From the NCBI RefSeq assembly GCF_002879855.1, contig NZ_PNYB01000011.1, positions 1-64,000 on the forward strand: 64,000 nt of DNA, in the 5' to 3' direction. This document shows positions 36,617 to 45,120 of the stretch, one piece after another (the first letter of the stretch is position 1; each line of letters starts with the position of its first letter). The stretch comes from Trinickia soli (GTDB lineage Bacteria > Pseudomonadota > Gammaproteobacteria > Burkholderiales > Burkholderiaceae). The notes beneath the pieces were generated by a model. That model saw only the letters and a program-made list of their open reading frames with translations, did no database searches and was not told where the DNA came from. Position numbers and translations under genes: made by a program.

Positions 36617-36702
36617 CGTCGTCTTGAAGCGCGAGGCGCGCGAGAGAGCGATGCGAGGGCGGTTCGCCTCCCACACCAGATAAAGAGTTCAGGAAAGTAC
36701 AA

Positions 36703-37971
36703 ATGGCTATTGTTGAGGTCAAGGTTCCGCAGTTTTCGGAGTCGGTTTCGGAAGGCACGATGCTGCAGTGGAAGAAGAAGCCCGGCGAAGCGGTGACGCG
36801 CGACGAGATCCTCGTCGAAATCGAAACGGACAAGGTCGTGCTCGAAGTGCCGGCCCCCGATTCGGGCGTGCTCGCCGAAGTCGTCGTCAATGACGGCGAC
36901 ATCGTCGCATCCGAGCAACTGCTCGCGAAGATCGACACCGAAGGCAAGGCCGGCGCAGCCGCTGCGCCCGCTGCCGCCGCTGCGCCTGCCGCAGCTGCCG
37001 CGCCTGCCGCAGCGGCCCCCGTCGCTGCGACGGCGACGGCCGGCGGCGTGGCTTCGCCGGCAGCCGGCAAGCTGATGGCCGAGAAGAGCCTCGGGGCCGA
37101 CCAGGTGCCAGGTACGGGCCGCGATGGCCGCATCACGAAGGGTGACGTGCTCGCCGCCGGCGCACCTGCCGCACGGGCTCCGGCCGCCGCACCGGCCCCG
37201 GCCGCGAAGCCGGCCAAGCCGTCGCTGCCGGACGTGAAGGCGCCCGCTTCGGCAGACGCCTGGCTGCAGAATCGCCCCGAGCAGCGCGTGCCGATGTCGC
37301 GCTTGCGCGCGCGTATCGCCGAGCGTCTGCTCGAGTCGCAGCAAACCAACGCCATCCTCACGACGTTCAACGAAGTGAACATGGCGCCCGTCATGGACCT
37401 GCGCAACAAGTACAAGGACAAGTTCGAGAAGGAACATGGCGTGAAGCTCGGCTTCATGTCGTTCTTCGTGAAGGCGGCCGTGCATGCGCTGAAGAAGTTC
37501 CCGCTCGTGAACGCGTCGATCGACGGTAACGACATCGTCTACCACGGCTACTTCGACATCGGCATCGCTGTCGGCTCGCCGCGCGGTCTCGTCGTGCCGA
37601 TCCTGCGCAATGCGGATCAACTGTCGCTCGCCGAAATCGAAAAGAAGATCGCCGAGTTCGGCCAAAAGGCGAAGGACGGCAAGCTGTCGATCGAAGAGAT
37701 GACGGGCGGCACGTTCTCGATCTCGAACGGCGGCGTGTTCGGCTCGATGCTGTCGACGCCGATCATCAACCCGCCGCAGTCGGCGATCCTCGGCGTGCAT
37801 GCGACCAAAGAGCGTGCCGTCGTCGAAAACGGCCAGATCGTGATTCGCCCGATGAACTACCTCGCGCTGTCGTACGATCACCGTATCATCGACGGCCGCG
37901 AAGCCGTGCTCTCGCTCGTGGCGATGAAGGACGCGCTCGAGGATCCGGCCCGCCTGTTGCTCGACCTGTAA
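36703..37971 (+). CDS. sucB: 2-oxoglutarate dehydrogenase E2, dihydrolipoyl succinyltransferase
   Basis: A 422-residue core protein of the 2-oxoglutarate dehydrogenase complex (odhB). It has one lipoyl domain with the lipoylated lysine Lys44 in [12 protein letters not shown]. An Ala/Pro linker is followed by the subunit-binding domain ([30 protein letters not shown]). The catalytic domain contains [17 protein letters not shown] with the active-site His and Asp. The start is ATG 36703, after AGGAAAG. It is co-transcribed with sucA and lpdA. Confidence 0.96.
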   Translation: MAIVEVKVPQFSESVSEGTMLQWKKKPGEAVTRDEILVEIETDKVVLEVPAPDSGVLAEVVVNDGDIVASEQLLAKIDTEGKAGAAAAPAAAAAPAAAAAPAAAAPVAATATAGGVASPAAGKLMAEKSLGADQVPGTGRDGRITKGDVLAAGAPAARAPAAAPAPAAKPAKPSLPDVKAPASADAWLQNRPEQRVPMSRLRARIAERLLESQQTNAILTTFNEVNMAPVMDLRNKYKDKFEKEHGVKLGFMSFFVKAAVHALKKFPLVNASIDGNDIVYHGYFDIGIAVGSPRGLVVPILRNADQLSLAEIEKKIAEFGQKAKDGKLSIEEMTGGTFSISNGGVFGSMLSTPIINPPQSAILGVHATKERAVVENGQIVIRPMNYLALSYDHRIIDGREAVLSLVAMKDALEDPARLLLDL

Positions 37972-38083
37972 TGCTCGCGCTCGCCGTTCCTGGCGAGCGC
38001 ATTCAATCGCACCGAAGCACCGAACACATTCGCGGCGGCGCGCGCTCAGCAACGCGCCCCGCTGCGTCAGCAAAAGGATTGTC

Positions 38084-39514
38084 ATGTCCCAACAATTTGA
38101 CGTCGTCGTGATCGGCGCGGGTCCGGGTGGCTATATCGCCGCAATCCGCGCCGCGCAGCTCGGCAAGACGGTCGCCTGTATCGAAAAATGGAAGAATCCG
38201 GCCGGCACCCTCAAGCTCGGCGGTACGTGCCTGAACGTCGGTTGCATTCCGTCGAAGGCGTTGCTCGCTTCGTCGGAAGAATTCGAAAACGCCTCGCACC
38301 ACCTCGATGTGCATGGCATCAGCGCGAGCGACGTGAAGATCGATGTCACGAAGATGATGGCGCGCAAGGATGGCATCGTCGAGAAGATGACGGGCGGCAT
38401 CGAGTATCTGTTCAAGAAGAACAAGATCACGTGGCTCAAAGGTCATGGCAAATTCGTCGGCAATGTCGACGGCGGCGTGCAGATCGAAGTCAGCGGCGAA
38501 GGCCAGAGTGAAGTCGTGACGGCCAAGAACGTCATCATCGCGACGGGCTCGAAGGCGCGCCACCTGCCGAACGTTCCGGTCGACAACAAGATCGTCGCCG
38601 ACAACGAAGGCGCACTTGCATTCGAAGCGGTGCCGAAGAAGCTGGCCGTGATCGGTGCCGGCGTGATCGGGCTCGAGCTCGGTTCGGTGTGGCGCCGTCT
38701 GGGCGCCGACGTGACGGTGCTCGAAGCGTTGCCGCAATTTCTCGGCGCAGCCGACGAAGCGCTCGCCAAGGAAGCGGCGAAGGTGTTCAAGAAGCAGGGC
38801 CTCGACATTCATCTCGGCGTGAAGATCGGCGAAGTGAAAACGTCGGGCAACGGCGTGACGATCGCCTACACGGACAAGGATGGCAACGCGCAGACGCTCG
38901 AAGCCGATCGCCTGATCGTGTCGGTGGGCCGCGTGCCGAACACCGATAACCTCGGCCTCGAAGCGATTGGCCTGAAGGCGAACGAGCGCGGCTTCATCGA
39001 CGTCGACGACCATTGCCGCACGAGCGTGCCCAACGTCTACGCGATCGGCGACGTCGTGCGCGGGCCGATGCTGGCGCATAAGGCTGAAGACGAAGGCGTC
39101 CTGGTGGCCGAAATCATCGACGGCCAGAAGCCGCATATCGACTACAACTGCATTCCGTGGGTCATCTACACCGAGCCTGAAATCGCATGGGTCGGCAAGA
39201 CGGAACAGCAGCTCAAGGCGGAAGGCCGCGAGATCAAGAAGGGCCAATTCCCGTTCTCGATCAACGGCCGCGCGCTCGGTATCGCGAAGTCCGACGGCTT
39301 CGTCAAGATGATCGCCGATGCCAAGACGGACGAATTGCTTGGCGTGCATATCATCTCGGCCAACGCTTCGGATCTGATTGCGGAAGCGGTCGTGGCGATG
39401 GAGTTCAAGGCTGCGTCGGAAGACATCGGCCGCATCTGCCATCCGCACCCGTCGTTGTCGGAAGTGATGCGCGAAGCGGCGCTCGACGTCGACAAGCGCG
39501 CGCTCAATAAGTAA
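38084..39514 (+). CDS. lpdA: dihydrolipoyl dehydrogenase (E3)
   Basis: A 476-residue FAD/NAD disulfide oxidoreductase that reoxidises the lipoyl groups of SucB. It has the FAD motif GAGPGG (11-16) and the redox disulfide Cys49-Cys54 in GGTCLNVGCIPSK. The NAD-binding motif is VIGAGVIGLELGSVW and the C-terminal active-site base lies in HPHPSLSEVMREAAL. The ATG follows AAAGGA. A terminator after the gene ends the operon. Confidence 0.96.
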   Translation: MSQQFDVVVIGAGPGGYIAAIRAAQLGKTVACIEKWKNPAGTLKLGGTCLNVGCIPSKALLASSEEFENASHHLDVHGISASDVKIDVTKMMARKDGIVEKMTGGIEYLFKKNKITWLKGHGKFVGNVDGGVQIEVSGEGQSEVVTAKNVIIATGSKARHLPNVPVDNKIVADNEGALAFEAVPKKLAVIGAGVIGLELGSVWRRLGADVTVLEALPQFLGAADEALAKEAAKVFKKQGLDIHLGVKIGEVKTSGNGVTIAYTDKDGNAQTLEADRLIVSVGRVPNTDNLGLEAIGLKANERGFIDVDDHCRTSVPNVYAIGDVVRGPMLAHKAEDEGVLVAEIIDGQKPHIDYNCIPWVIYTEPEIAWVGKTEQQLKAEGREIKKGQFPFSINGRALGIAKSDGFVKMIADAKTDELLGVHIISANASDLIAEAVVAMEFKAASEDIGRICHPHPSLSEVMREAALDVDKRALNK

Positions 39515-39554
39515 CGGCTCGCCCGGTGTACCAGCCGGGGCCGGGATACTGCGG

Positions 39555-39597
39555 CGAAGGCGGGTGGGGCGGATCCCTCCCGCCTTCGTCTTTTTTA
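39555..39597 (+). terminator. intrinsic terminator after lpdA
   Basis: CGAAGGCGGG pairs with CCCGCCTTCG around a 14-base loop, then TCTTTTTTA. It lies just before zapE (start 39606), so zapE probably needs its own or read-through transcription. Confidence 0.78.
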
Positions 39598-39605
39598 TTT
39601 GCACG

Positions 39606-40703
39606 ATGAACGTCATCGAATATTACGAGCACGAGCTCGAGACGCGGGCATACGCGGCGGATCCGGCCCAACTGGCGGCCGTCGAGCGCTTGCAGCGATG
39701 CTACGAAGAGTGGACGACTTACAAGGCGCGTCGTTCGAACGCGCTGCGCAAGCTGATCATTCACCCGGAATTGCCTCGCGGCGTCTACATGTGGGGCGGA
39801 GTAGGGCGCGGCAAGAGCTTTCTGATGGATAGCTTCTATGCGATCGTGCCCGTGCAGCGCAAGACGCGCATTCACTTCCACGAATTCATGCGCGAAGTGC
39901 ATCGCGTGCTTGAAGAACTGAAAGGGCAGGCCGATCCACTCGACGAGCTCGCACGGCGTACGGCGAAGCGGTACCGCCTGATCTGCTTCGACGAGTTCCA
40001 TGTCTCGGATATCGCCGATGCGATGATTCTGTATCGGCTGCTCGACCGACTGTTCCTGAACGGCGTGCAGTTCGTCATGACGTCGAACTACGACCCGGAC
40101 ACGCTCTACCCCGATGGGTTGCATCGCGATCGCGTCCTGCCGGCGATCGAGCTCATCAAGTCCAGGCTCGATGTGCTCAACGTCGACGCCGGCGTCGACT
40201 ATCGCCAACGCACGCTCGCGCAGGTCAGCGTCTACCATACGCCGCTCGGCGCGCAGGCGGACCGTGCGTTGCGCACGGCTTATGCCCAGCTGGCCGCCGT
40301 GCCCGACGAAAGCCCGATCCTGCATATCGAGAAACGCGAGATCAAGGCGCTGCGCCGTGCCGACGGCGTCGTTTGGTTCGATTTCGCCACGCTATGCGGC
40401 GGGCCGCGTTCGCAGAACGACTATCTCGAACTCGCGACACGCTTTCATACGGTCATCCTCTCTGACGTACCGCAAATGTCGCCGCGTATGGCCTCGGAGG
40501 CGCGCCGCTTCACCTGGCTCGTCGATGTGTTCTACGATCACAAAGTCAAGCTGTTGATGTCCGCAGCCGTGAAGGCCGACGATCTCTACGTCGAAGGGCC
40601 GATGGCGAACGAATTCAGCCGCACCGTTTCGCGACTGGTCGAGATGCAATCGAAGGAGTATCTCGAGACGCCAAGAAGGATCGTGGACACGTCGCTGACC
40701 TAG
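39606..40703 (+). CDS. zapE: ZapE/AFG1-like cell-division ATPase
   Basis: A 365-residue P-loop ATPase of the AFG1 family; E. coli ZapE contacts FtsZ and alters the division ring. The start is MNVIEYYEHELETRAY; the longer frame runs into the lpdA terminator. Walker A is GGVGRGKS (about residues 64-71), Walker B CFDEFHVSD, and a further family segment is VQFVMTSNYDPDTLYPDGLHRDRVLPAI. The place next to the 2-oxoglutarate dehydrogenase genes matches Burkholderia order. Confidence 0.92.
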   Translation: MNVIEYYEHELETRAYAADPAQLAAVERLQRCYEEWTTYKARRSNALRKLIIHPELPRGVYMWGGVGRGKSFLMDSFYAIVPVQRKTRIHFHEFMREVHRVLEELKGQADPLDELARRTAKRYRLICFDEFHVSDIADAMILYRLLDRLFLNGVQFVMTSNYDPDTLYPDGLHRDRVLPAIELIKSRLDVLNVDAGVDYRQRTLAQVSVYHTPLGAQADRALRTAYAQLAAVPDESPILHIEKREIKALRRADGVVWFDFATLCGGPRSQNDYLELATRFHTVILSDVPQMSPRMASEARRFTWLVDVFYDHKVKLLMSAAVKADDLYVEGPMANEFSRTVSRLVEMQSKEYLETPRRIVDTSLT

Positions 40704-40847
40704 CCGATCGCATACCGCACCGCGCCACTGAGCCGACTGTTCGGTGAGCGCCTGTTCGGCCAGGCAATGCATTTTCGGAGTATTCCGATAGTCATTGCGC
40801 GTGCCGGGGCATATCGTGCATTTCCTTGTTCTCAGAAGGAGGCGCCT

Positions 40848-41258
40848 ATGACCCCATACAGCGACATCACGGATGAGCAATGGCGCAGCATCGAGCCGCT
40901 CTTTCCGGAGTTCCATTCTCGTGGGCGGGTGCGCGGCCGCCCGTTGACCGATACGCGCGCCGTACTCAACGGCGTGCTTTGGGTGATTTACAGCAATGCG
41001 GCTTGGGCGTCGCTTCCCAAGCGCTATCCCGCTTATCAAACCTGCCATCGGCGGTTCAAGGCGTGGCACTCGGCAGGTCTGTTTCAACAAGTACTCACGC
41101 GGCTATACGGCGATGCCGGCGTGGAACTGGGCGAGACGATCAAAGGCCGTATGCGCGCGAAAAATCCGGCCAGGCAGGCGCGTATGCCGGCGACACCTTT
41201 TGTCACTGTCAACGTGCCAAAGCTCGCTTATATTGCATCGCTACGCCGCGCAGCGTGA
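40848..41258 (+). CDS. standalone DUF4096 protein, second copy
   Basis: 136 residues, starting MTPYSDITDEQWRSIEPLFPEF, with a very strong AGAAGGAGG at 40834-40842 six bases before the ATG. The same domain pattern as at 14094-14492: GRPLTDTRAVLNGVLWVIYSNAAWASLPKRYPAYQTCHRRFKAW. The protein ends after the helical segment with a short basic tail; there is no DDE catalytic domain and no inverted repeats nearby. The strong ribosome site and intact frame suggest a kept gene rather than a decaying insertion sequence. Confidence 0.72.
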   Translation: MTPYSDITDEQWRSIEPLFPEFHSRGRVRGRPLTDTRAVLNGVLWVIYSNAAWASLPKRYPAYQTCHRRFKAWHSAGLFQQVLTRLYGDAGVELGETIKGRMRAKNPARQARMPATPFVTVNVPKLAYIASLRRAA

Positions 41259-41358
41259 GCGGCCCCGGCATCGCCTTCGTCCGGGCCGCGGCGCAGCGTT
41301 GCATCGCAGTGCAGTCGGGGCAAACAGCGGGGCGGGACCGATCGCGCGGCGATGTGCT

Positions 41359-41874
41359 TCAGTTTTGCGCTTGCGCCGCTGCGTCCTGGCGAATCCAGGT
41401 TTGCGAGCGGCCCAGCAGTGAAAAGCCGATGTAGCCACGCACGACGAGTTTCCGGCCGCCGTCTTCCAAATGCATATTGCACTTGTAGACCTTGCCGTTT
41501 TCGGGGTCGAGGATATTGCCGCCGTCCCACTTGTCGCCGTCCTGCTTCATGCTCGTGATGATCGTCATGCCGAGAATGCGCTGGTCCTTGCGTTCATCGG
41601 TGCAGGCCGTGCAGCGCTTGTCCGGTTTGTCGGCAGGGTTGAGCCCCTTGATCACCTTGCCGTTCAGCGTGCCATCGTCGTTCTGCGAGATTTGCACGAG
41701 CGCCTTGGGCTGGTGAGTGCTGTCGTCGATCGTTTGCCATACGCCTACAGGTGTGCTGTTGCCCTGAGCAAAGGCGGCAGCGGCGCCGACGAGCAGGGCG
41801 CCCGCTACGGCGGCACGTTTGACGACGTTCCAGGCTGTCGCTTTGGCGTGATGCGAGAAGTGCAAGTGCGTCAT
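41359..41874 (-). CDS. DUF2147 secreted protein
   Basis: A 171-residue protein with a long signal peptide (basic start MTHLHFSHHAKATAW, then AVAGALLVGAAAAFA, cleaved near AQGNS). The mature DUF2147 domain reads PVGVWQTIDDSTHQPKALVQISQ, then GLNPADKPDKRCTACTDERKDQRILG, then GGNILDPENGKVYKC. DUF2147 proteins are periplasmic or outer-membrane-associated with lipocalin-like beta folds; their role is unclear. The CTAC pair could form a disulfide. It lies downstream of the TpsB gene with a 196-bp gap. Confidence 0.82.
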   Translation of the reverse strand: MTHLHFSHHAKATAWNVVKRAAVAGALLVGAAAAFAQGNSTPVGVWQTIDDSTHQPKALVQISQNDDGTLNGKVIKGLNPADKPDKRCTACTDERKDQRILGMTIITSMKQDGDKWDGGNILDPENGKVYKCNMHLEDGGRKLVVRGYIGFSLLGRSQTWIRQDAAAQAQN

Positions 41875-42070
41875 GTTTCCTCCTGTTTATCAACTGACTG
41901 TCGTTTCAACTGCGCGGCGGCGAATCGAAATCAAATCGGCTCGCGTCGCGTCTTCTTCGAATCCGCCCAGAATACGCGCGAAAGACGCCGCTCGTTTGAT
42001 AGTGGTACCTCTAATCAGAACGGAGCAAAAGGCATGTTTCGGCTCCGGGGTGCGCGTCCAGTCGACTCCA

Positions 42071-43762
42071 TCAGAACAACTGGTAAGAGAACGTCGCATT
42101 CAGTCGGGGGCCGCGCGACGGGCTTTCGATCGGCGCATCGCCCACAGCTTTGGCGATGGACAGATCGAGGTTGTAATGCTTGCTGTCGCTGATGCGAAAC
42201 CCCAGCGCGACCGAAGAGAGTTTGGCCGGCGCTGCCGGGCCTGTGTGAAGATACACGCGTGCCATGTCGAATAAGACGTAGGGCGTAAAGCTCTGCAAAT
42301 AGCGCGCCCCGACGGCGATCGCACGGTTGATCTCGAACGATGCGCCGAAGCCCGAGTCGCCCGAGGCTTCGCCCGGCTCATAGCCGAGCCCAAAACGTTG
42401 CGCGCCGAAGGCGATCTGTTCGGACGTCGGCAGCGAATCCGGACTGTACTGGCCGGTGAGGGCCACCGCGGTGCCGATCTTGAACGGCCACTCATTCGTT
42501 TGCGAGAAGCTTGCACCCGTGCGGACGAACGTTAGGGAGACGGGATTGGTTTCAATCACGCCCGGTACGTTGGTCTCCCCGGTCTTCGATGCGCCGAGCA
42601 AATCGAACGCCTTCGCGATATTCAGACTGGCGCGGCGCGTTTGCCCCGAACGCGAAGCGACATAGTCGAGCTGGGCCTGCACCACGCGAATCTGCGAGCG
42701 CAGTGAAAGCGTCGCGCCTGTCAGCGTATTCAGATAACTGTTCTCGTCATGCGACGCATACGCGGACATTGTGCCGACAAGGCTGCGGGCATTGCTCAGA
42801 TAGAGCGGATAGGCCGCCGAAACGCCCAGCTTGTCGTTGACTACCGTGCGCGTCACATAGGACGGAAGCCCCGGATTGTCGACGGGGTTGCCGTGATAGT
42901 GGGATGCATTGATCTTTGCAACGAGTCCTTCGCTACCGATCGGCAACGCGCCGTTCAACGCGTAGTAGGTCTGATTGTCGCGACCCTTCGGCACGAGTGC
43001 CGACACGCTGAGATCTTCGCCGAGCGAGGCCAGTCCGTTTTCGGTGACCGTGACGAGTCCCTGTATGCCGGGATGATGGAAGTCGATGCCCGTGGCCACG
43101 TTCAAGGGCTTGCGATCGACCTTCAAGGCGAGCGCAGTGGCACCGTCGGTCGTTTGCGGCGGTTCGACGGTCGCGGAGATCTTGATGCCGGGCAACAATC
43201 CCAACGCATTGACGTAACGTTCGAAAGTGGCGCGTCTCAGCGGGCGCTCGTTGCGGATGTGATCGGCGATCGCGCGGATCCTGCGCTCGGCACCGCCCGC
43301 GTTGCCGGCGATCTTCACGCTTGCCACGTAGCCCTCTACGACGGTGACGTGGACGACGCCGTCTTCGAAGGTCTGCGCCGGAATGAACGCGAACGAAAGC
43401 GCGTAACCGCGTGCCTGATAGAGGCGCGTCACTGCATTGGCGGCTTCGACGAGCGCGCCGATCGTGACATCTTTGCCGACGAGCGGCGAAAAGTGCTGCG
43501 CGACATCGGAGAACGCGATGGCCTTGACGCCGTCGATTTGCACCTTGCCCGGCGTCAGGTGCGTGGCGAGGAGTTGCTGCAACTGCGCTGCGTTCGGCCG
43601 GATCTGCACGCTCACGCCTGGTGCGCGCTCAGGCGTTCGAATCTGAGGCAGCGCTTCGAGCGGGTTGCCGCTTGCGGCCGGCCGGGTTTGCGCCAGCGCC
43701 GGACTGACCGTTGAAGCAGCGGCGATGGCGAGGCAGAACCATTGGTTGGCACTCCTGATCAT
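42071..43762 (-). CDS. TpsB/ShlB-type outer-membrane transporter (two-partner secretion)
   Basis: A 563-residue protein with a signal peptide (cleaved after PALA), a short linker, two POTRA domains (POTRA_2: VQIDGVKAIAFSDVAQHFSPLVGK; then FEDGVVHVTVVEGYVASVKIAGN) and a C-terminal 16-strand-type beta barrel ending in Phe (FSYQLF). This is the ShlB/FhaC/HecB family, which exports large TpsA proteins. No TpsA (filamentous haemagglutinin-like) gene is near; instead the two repeat lipoproteins upstream lie in the same direction 154 bp away. GAGGAC precedes the ATG. Confidence 0.85.
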   Translation of the reverse strand: MIRSANQWFCLAIAAASTVSPALAQTRPAASGNPLEALPQIRTPERAPGVSVQIRPNAAQLQQLLATHLTPGKVQIDGVKAIAFSDVAQHFSPLVGKDVTIGALVEAANAVTRLYQARGYALSFAFIPAQTFEDGVVHVTVVEGYVASVKIAGNAGGAERRIRAIADHIRNERPLRRATFERYVNALGLLPGIKISATVEPPQTTDGATALALKVDRKPLNVATGIDFHHPGIQGLVTVTENGLASLGEDLSVSALVPKGRDNQTYYALNGALPIGSEGLVAKINASHYHGNPVDNPGLPSYVTRTVVNDKLGVSAAYPLYLSNARSLVGTMSAYASHDENSYLNTLTGATLSLRSQIRVVQAQLDYVASRSGQTRRASLNIAKAFDLLGASKTGETNVPGVIETNPVSLTFVRTGASFSQTNEWPFKIGTAVALTGQYSPDSLPTSEQIAFGAQRFGLGYEPGEASGDSGFGASFEINRAIAVGARYLQSFTPYVLFDMARVYLHTGPAAPAKLSSVALGFRISDSKHYNLDLSIAKAVGDAPIESPSRGPRLNATFSYQLF

Positions 43763-43915
43763 TATGTTGTCCTCGTTGGCTTGATCTTATGAGCAGGCTT
43801 TATTGCGCTTGCCGGCTTCGAATATCTGCATCATTTGCATCGTCTGTCCGGCGCTCGACCTTCGCAGGCGCCGGTGCGCGAGCCGTCGGTGCGGCCCGCG
43901 CGAATTCGCCGTGGC

Positions 43916-45094
43916 TCAAGGCAACTTGCCTGCGAGCGGTAGTCCGGGTAGTCCGGGCAGTCCGCCTCCGAGCAGTGAGCTCAGCCCGCTTGTGGCCGAA
44001 CCTGTTCCCGTCGTCGTTCCGCCCGCCGCCCCCAGCGCACCCGTGAGCGAGGAGAGGGGGCTGGCGGCGCCCCCGCTTCCGAGCAGGCCCGTCAGCGATG
44101 AGAGGGGGCCGCTGCCCGCGCCGCTGCCGCTCGATGGCGTGCCGGGCTGAACGGCCGTCGTCGAACTGCCTACCAGGCTGGTGATGAGCCCGGGGATCGG
44201 CGCGGCGCCGTTGGGGCCGTTGGGGTTCACGAGACCACCTGCGTTTGTGACCGTGTTGCCTACGCTCGAGACGAGATGTCCGACATCGGCCGCAAGTGGG
44301 TTGGACGAAGCGCCGGCAAGCTGAGCGCCGCCGCTTTGTACGGCGCCGCCGACCTGGCCGAGCAGACCCGAGACCGGTTGGCCGATGCCGCTCGTCGTCC
44401 CCACGTTTTGCGTCTGTTGTCCCAGCGTGACGACGAGCGGCGTGATGGTTGAGCTCAGCGGCTGCGTCACTTGCTGGACGGCCGAGGAGGAGAGGGCATT
44501 GCCAAGCACTTGGCCGCCCGCGCTGATGCCGTTGGCGGCCGTATCGAGCGCGCCCGCAGCGGGTGTCGTCACGGGGGCGAGCGGCGACAGCGGGCCGGTG
44601 CCGAGCGCGTTGACCGTCGATGCAACGCCCGCGACGACGCCGCTCGTCGCCGCGACCGTGCTGCCCATCCCGGCTTCCGTCGTGCCGACCGGATTCGAAG
44701 TCGAGCCGATCTGACCGAGGCCGCTGCTGACCGCGTTCGCCGCCGCGTCGAGCACGGTGCCCGTCGCGGCGACCGTGCCGCCGACGCTCTGCGAAACGGC
44801 GGGGCTCACGCCGGGAATCGTGGTTGACGATACGGTGCCGCCGAGGTCGCTCGCCGTCGAGCCCAGCGTGGTCAGTGCGCCCGAGGTGGCGGCGGCGGTC
44901 GGCGTAGGTGTCGGGTCCGGCTGAGGTTGCGGTGTGACCGTGCCGCCGGCCGCGGCTGCCGGCGGCACGGTGAGCTCACCTCCGCCGCAGGCCGACAGCA
45001 GATAAGCGACGGCGAAAGCCGTTAGCGGTGCGCGCAGCGTCGTTGCGTTGGTGCGTGCGGCGGCGACGATCAACCGGGTTTGTTTCTTCGACAT
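43916..45094 (-). CDS. Ser/Gly/Thr-rich repeat lipoprotein, second copy
   Basis: 392 residues with lipobox LSAC (Cys36) followed by GGGELTVPP. A Pro/Thr linker leads into a very low-complexity body of short repeats such as GTGPLSPLAPVTTPAAGALDTAAN, SSAVQQVTQPLSSTITPL, SSLTGLLGSGGAASPL. It ends LGGGLPGLPGLPLAGKLP. Proteins like this are sometimes labelled collagen-like in Burkholderia, though clear GXY triplets are few here. AGGAG precedes the ATG. It shares whole segments with its neighbour and lies between it and the TpsB gene. Function unknown; a surface-exposed filament or adhesin is a guess. Confidence 0.72.
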   Translation of the reverse strand: MSKKQTRLIVAAARTNATTLRAPLTAFAVAYLLSACGGGELTVPPAAAAGGTVTPQPQPDPTPTPTAAATSGALTTLGSTASDLGGTVSSTTIPGVSPAVSQSVGGTVAATGTVLDAAANAVSSGLGQIGSTSNPVGTTEAGMGSTVAATSGVVAGVASTVNALGTGPLSPLAPVTTPAAGALDTAANGISAGGQVLGNALSSSAVQQVTQPLSSTITPLVVTLGQQTQNVGTTSGIGQPVSGLLGQVGGAVQSGGAQLAGASSNPLAADVGHLVSSVGNTVTNAGGLVNPNGPNGAAPIPGLITSLVGSSTTAVQPGTPSSGSGAGSGPLSSLTGLLGSGGAASPLSSLTGALGAAGGTTTGTGSATSGLSSLLGGGLPGLPGLPLAGKLP

Positions 45095-45120
45095 GATTGT
45101 GCTCCTCGTGATGGGGTGGT

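Noticed and set aside
33812-36676. 954-codon minus-strand frame opposite sucA
   Set aside because: Antisense shadow of a conserved enzyme gene.
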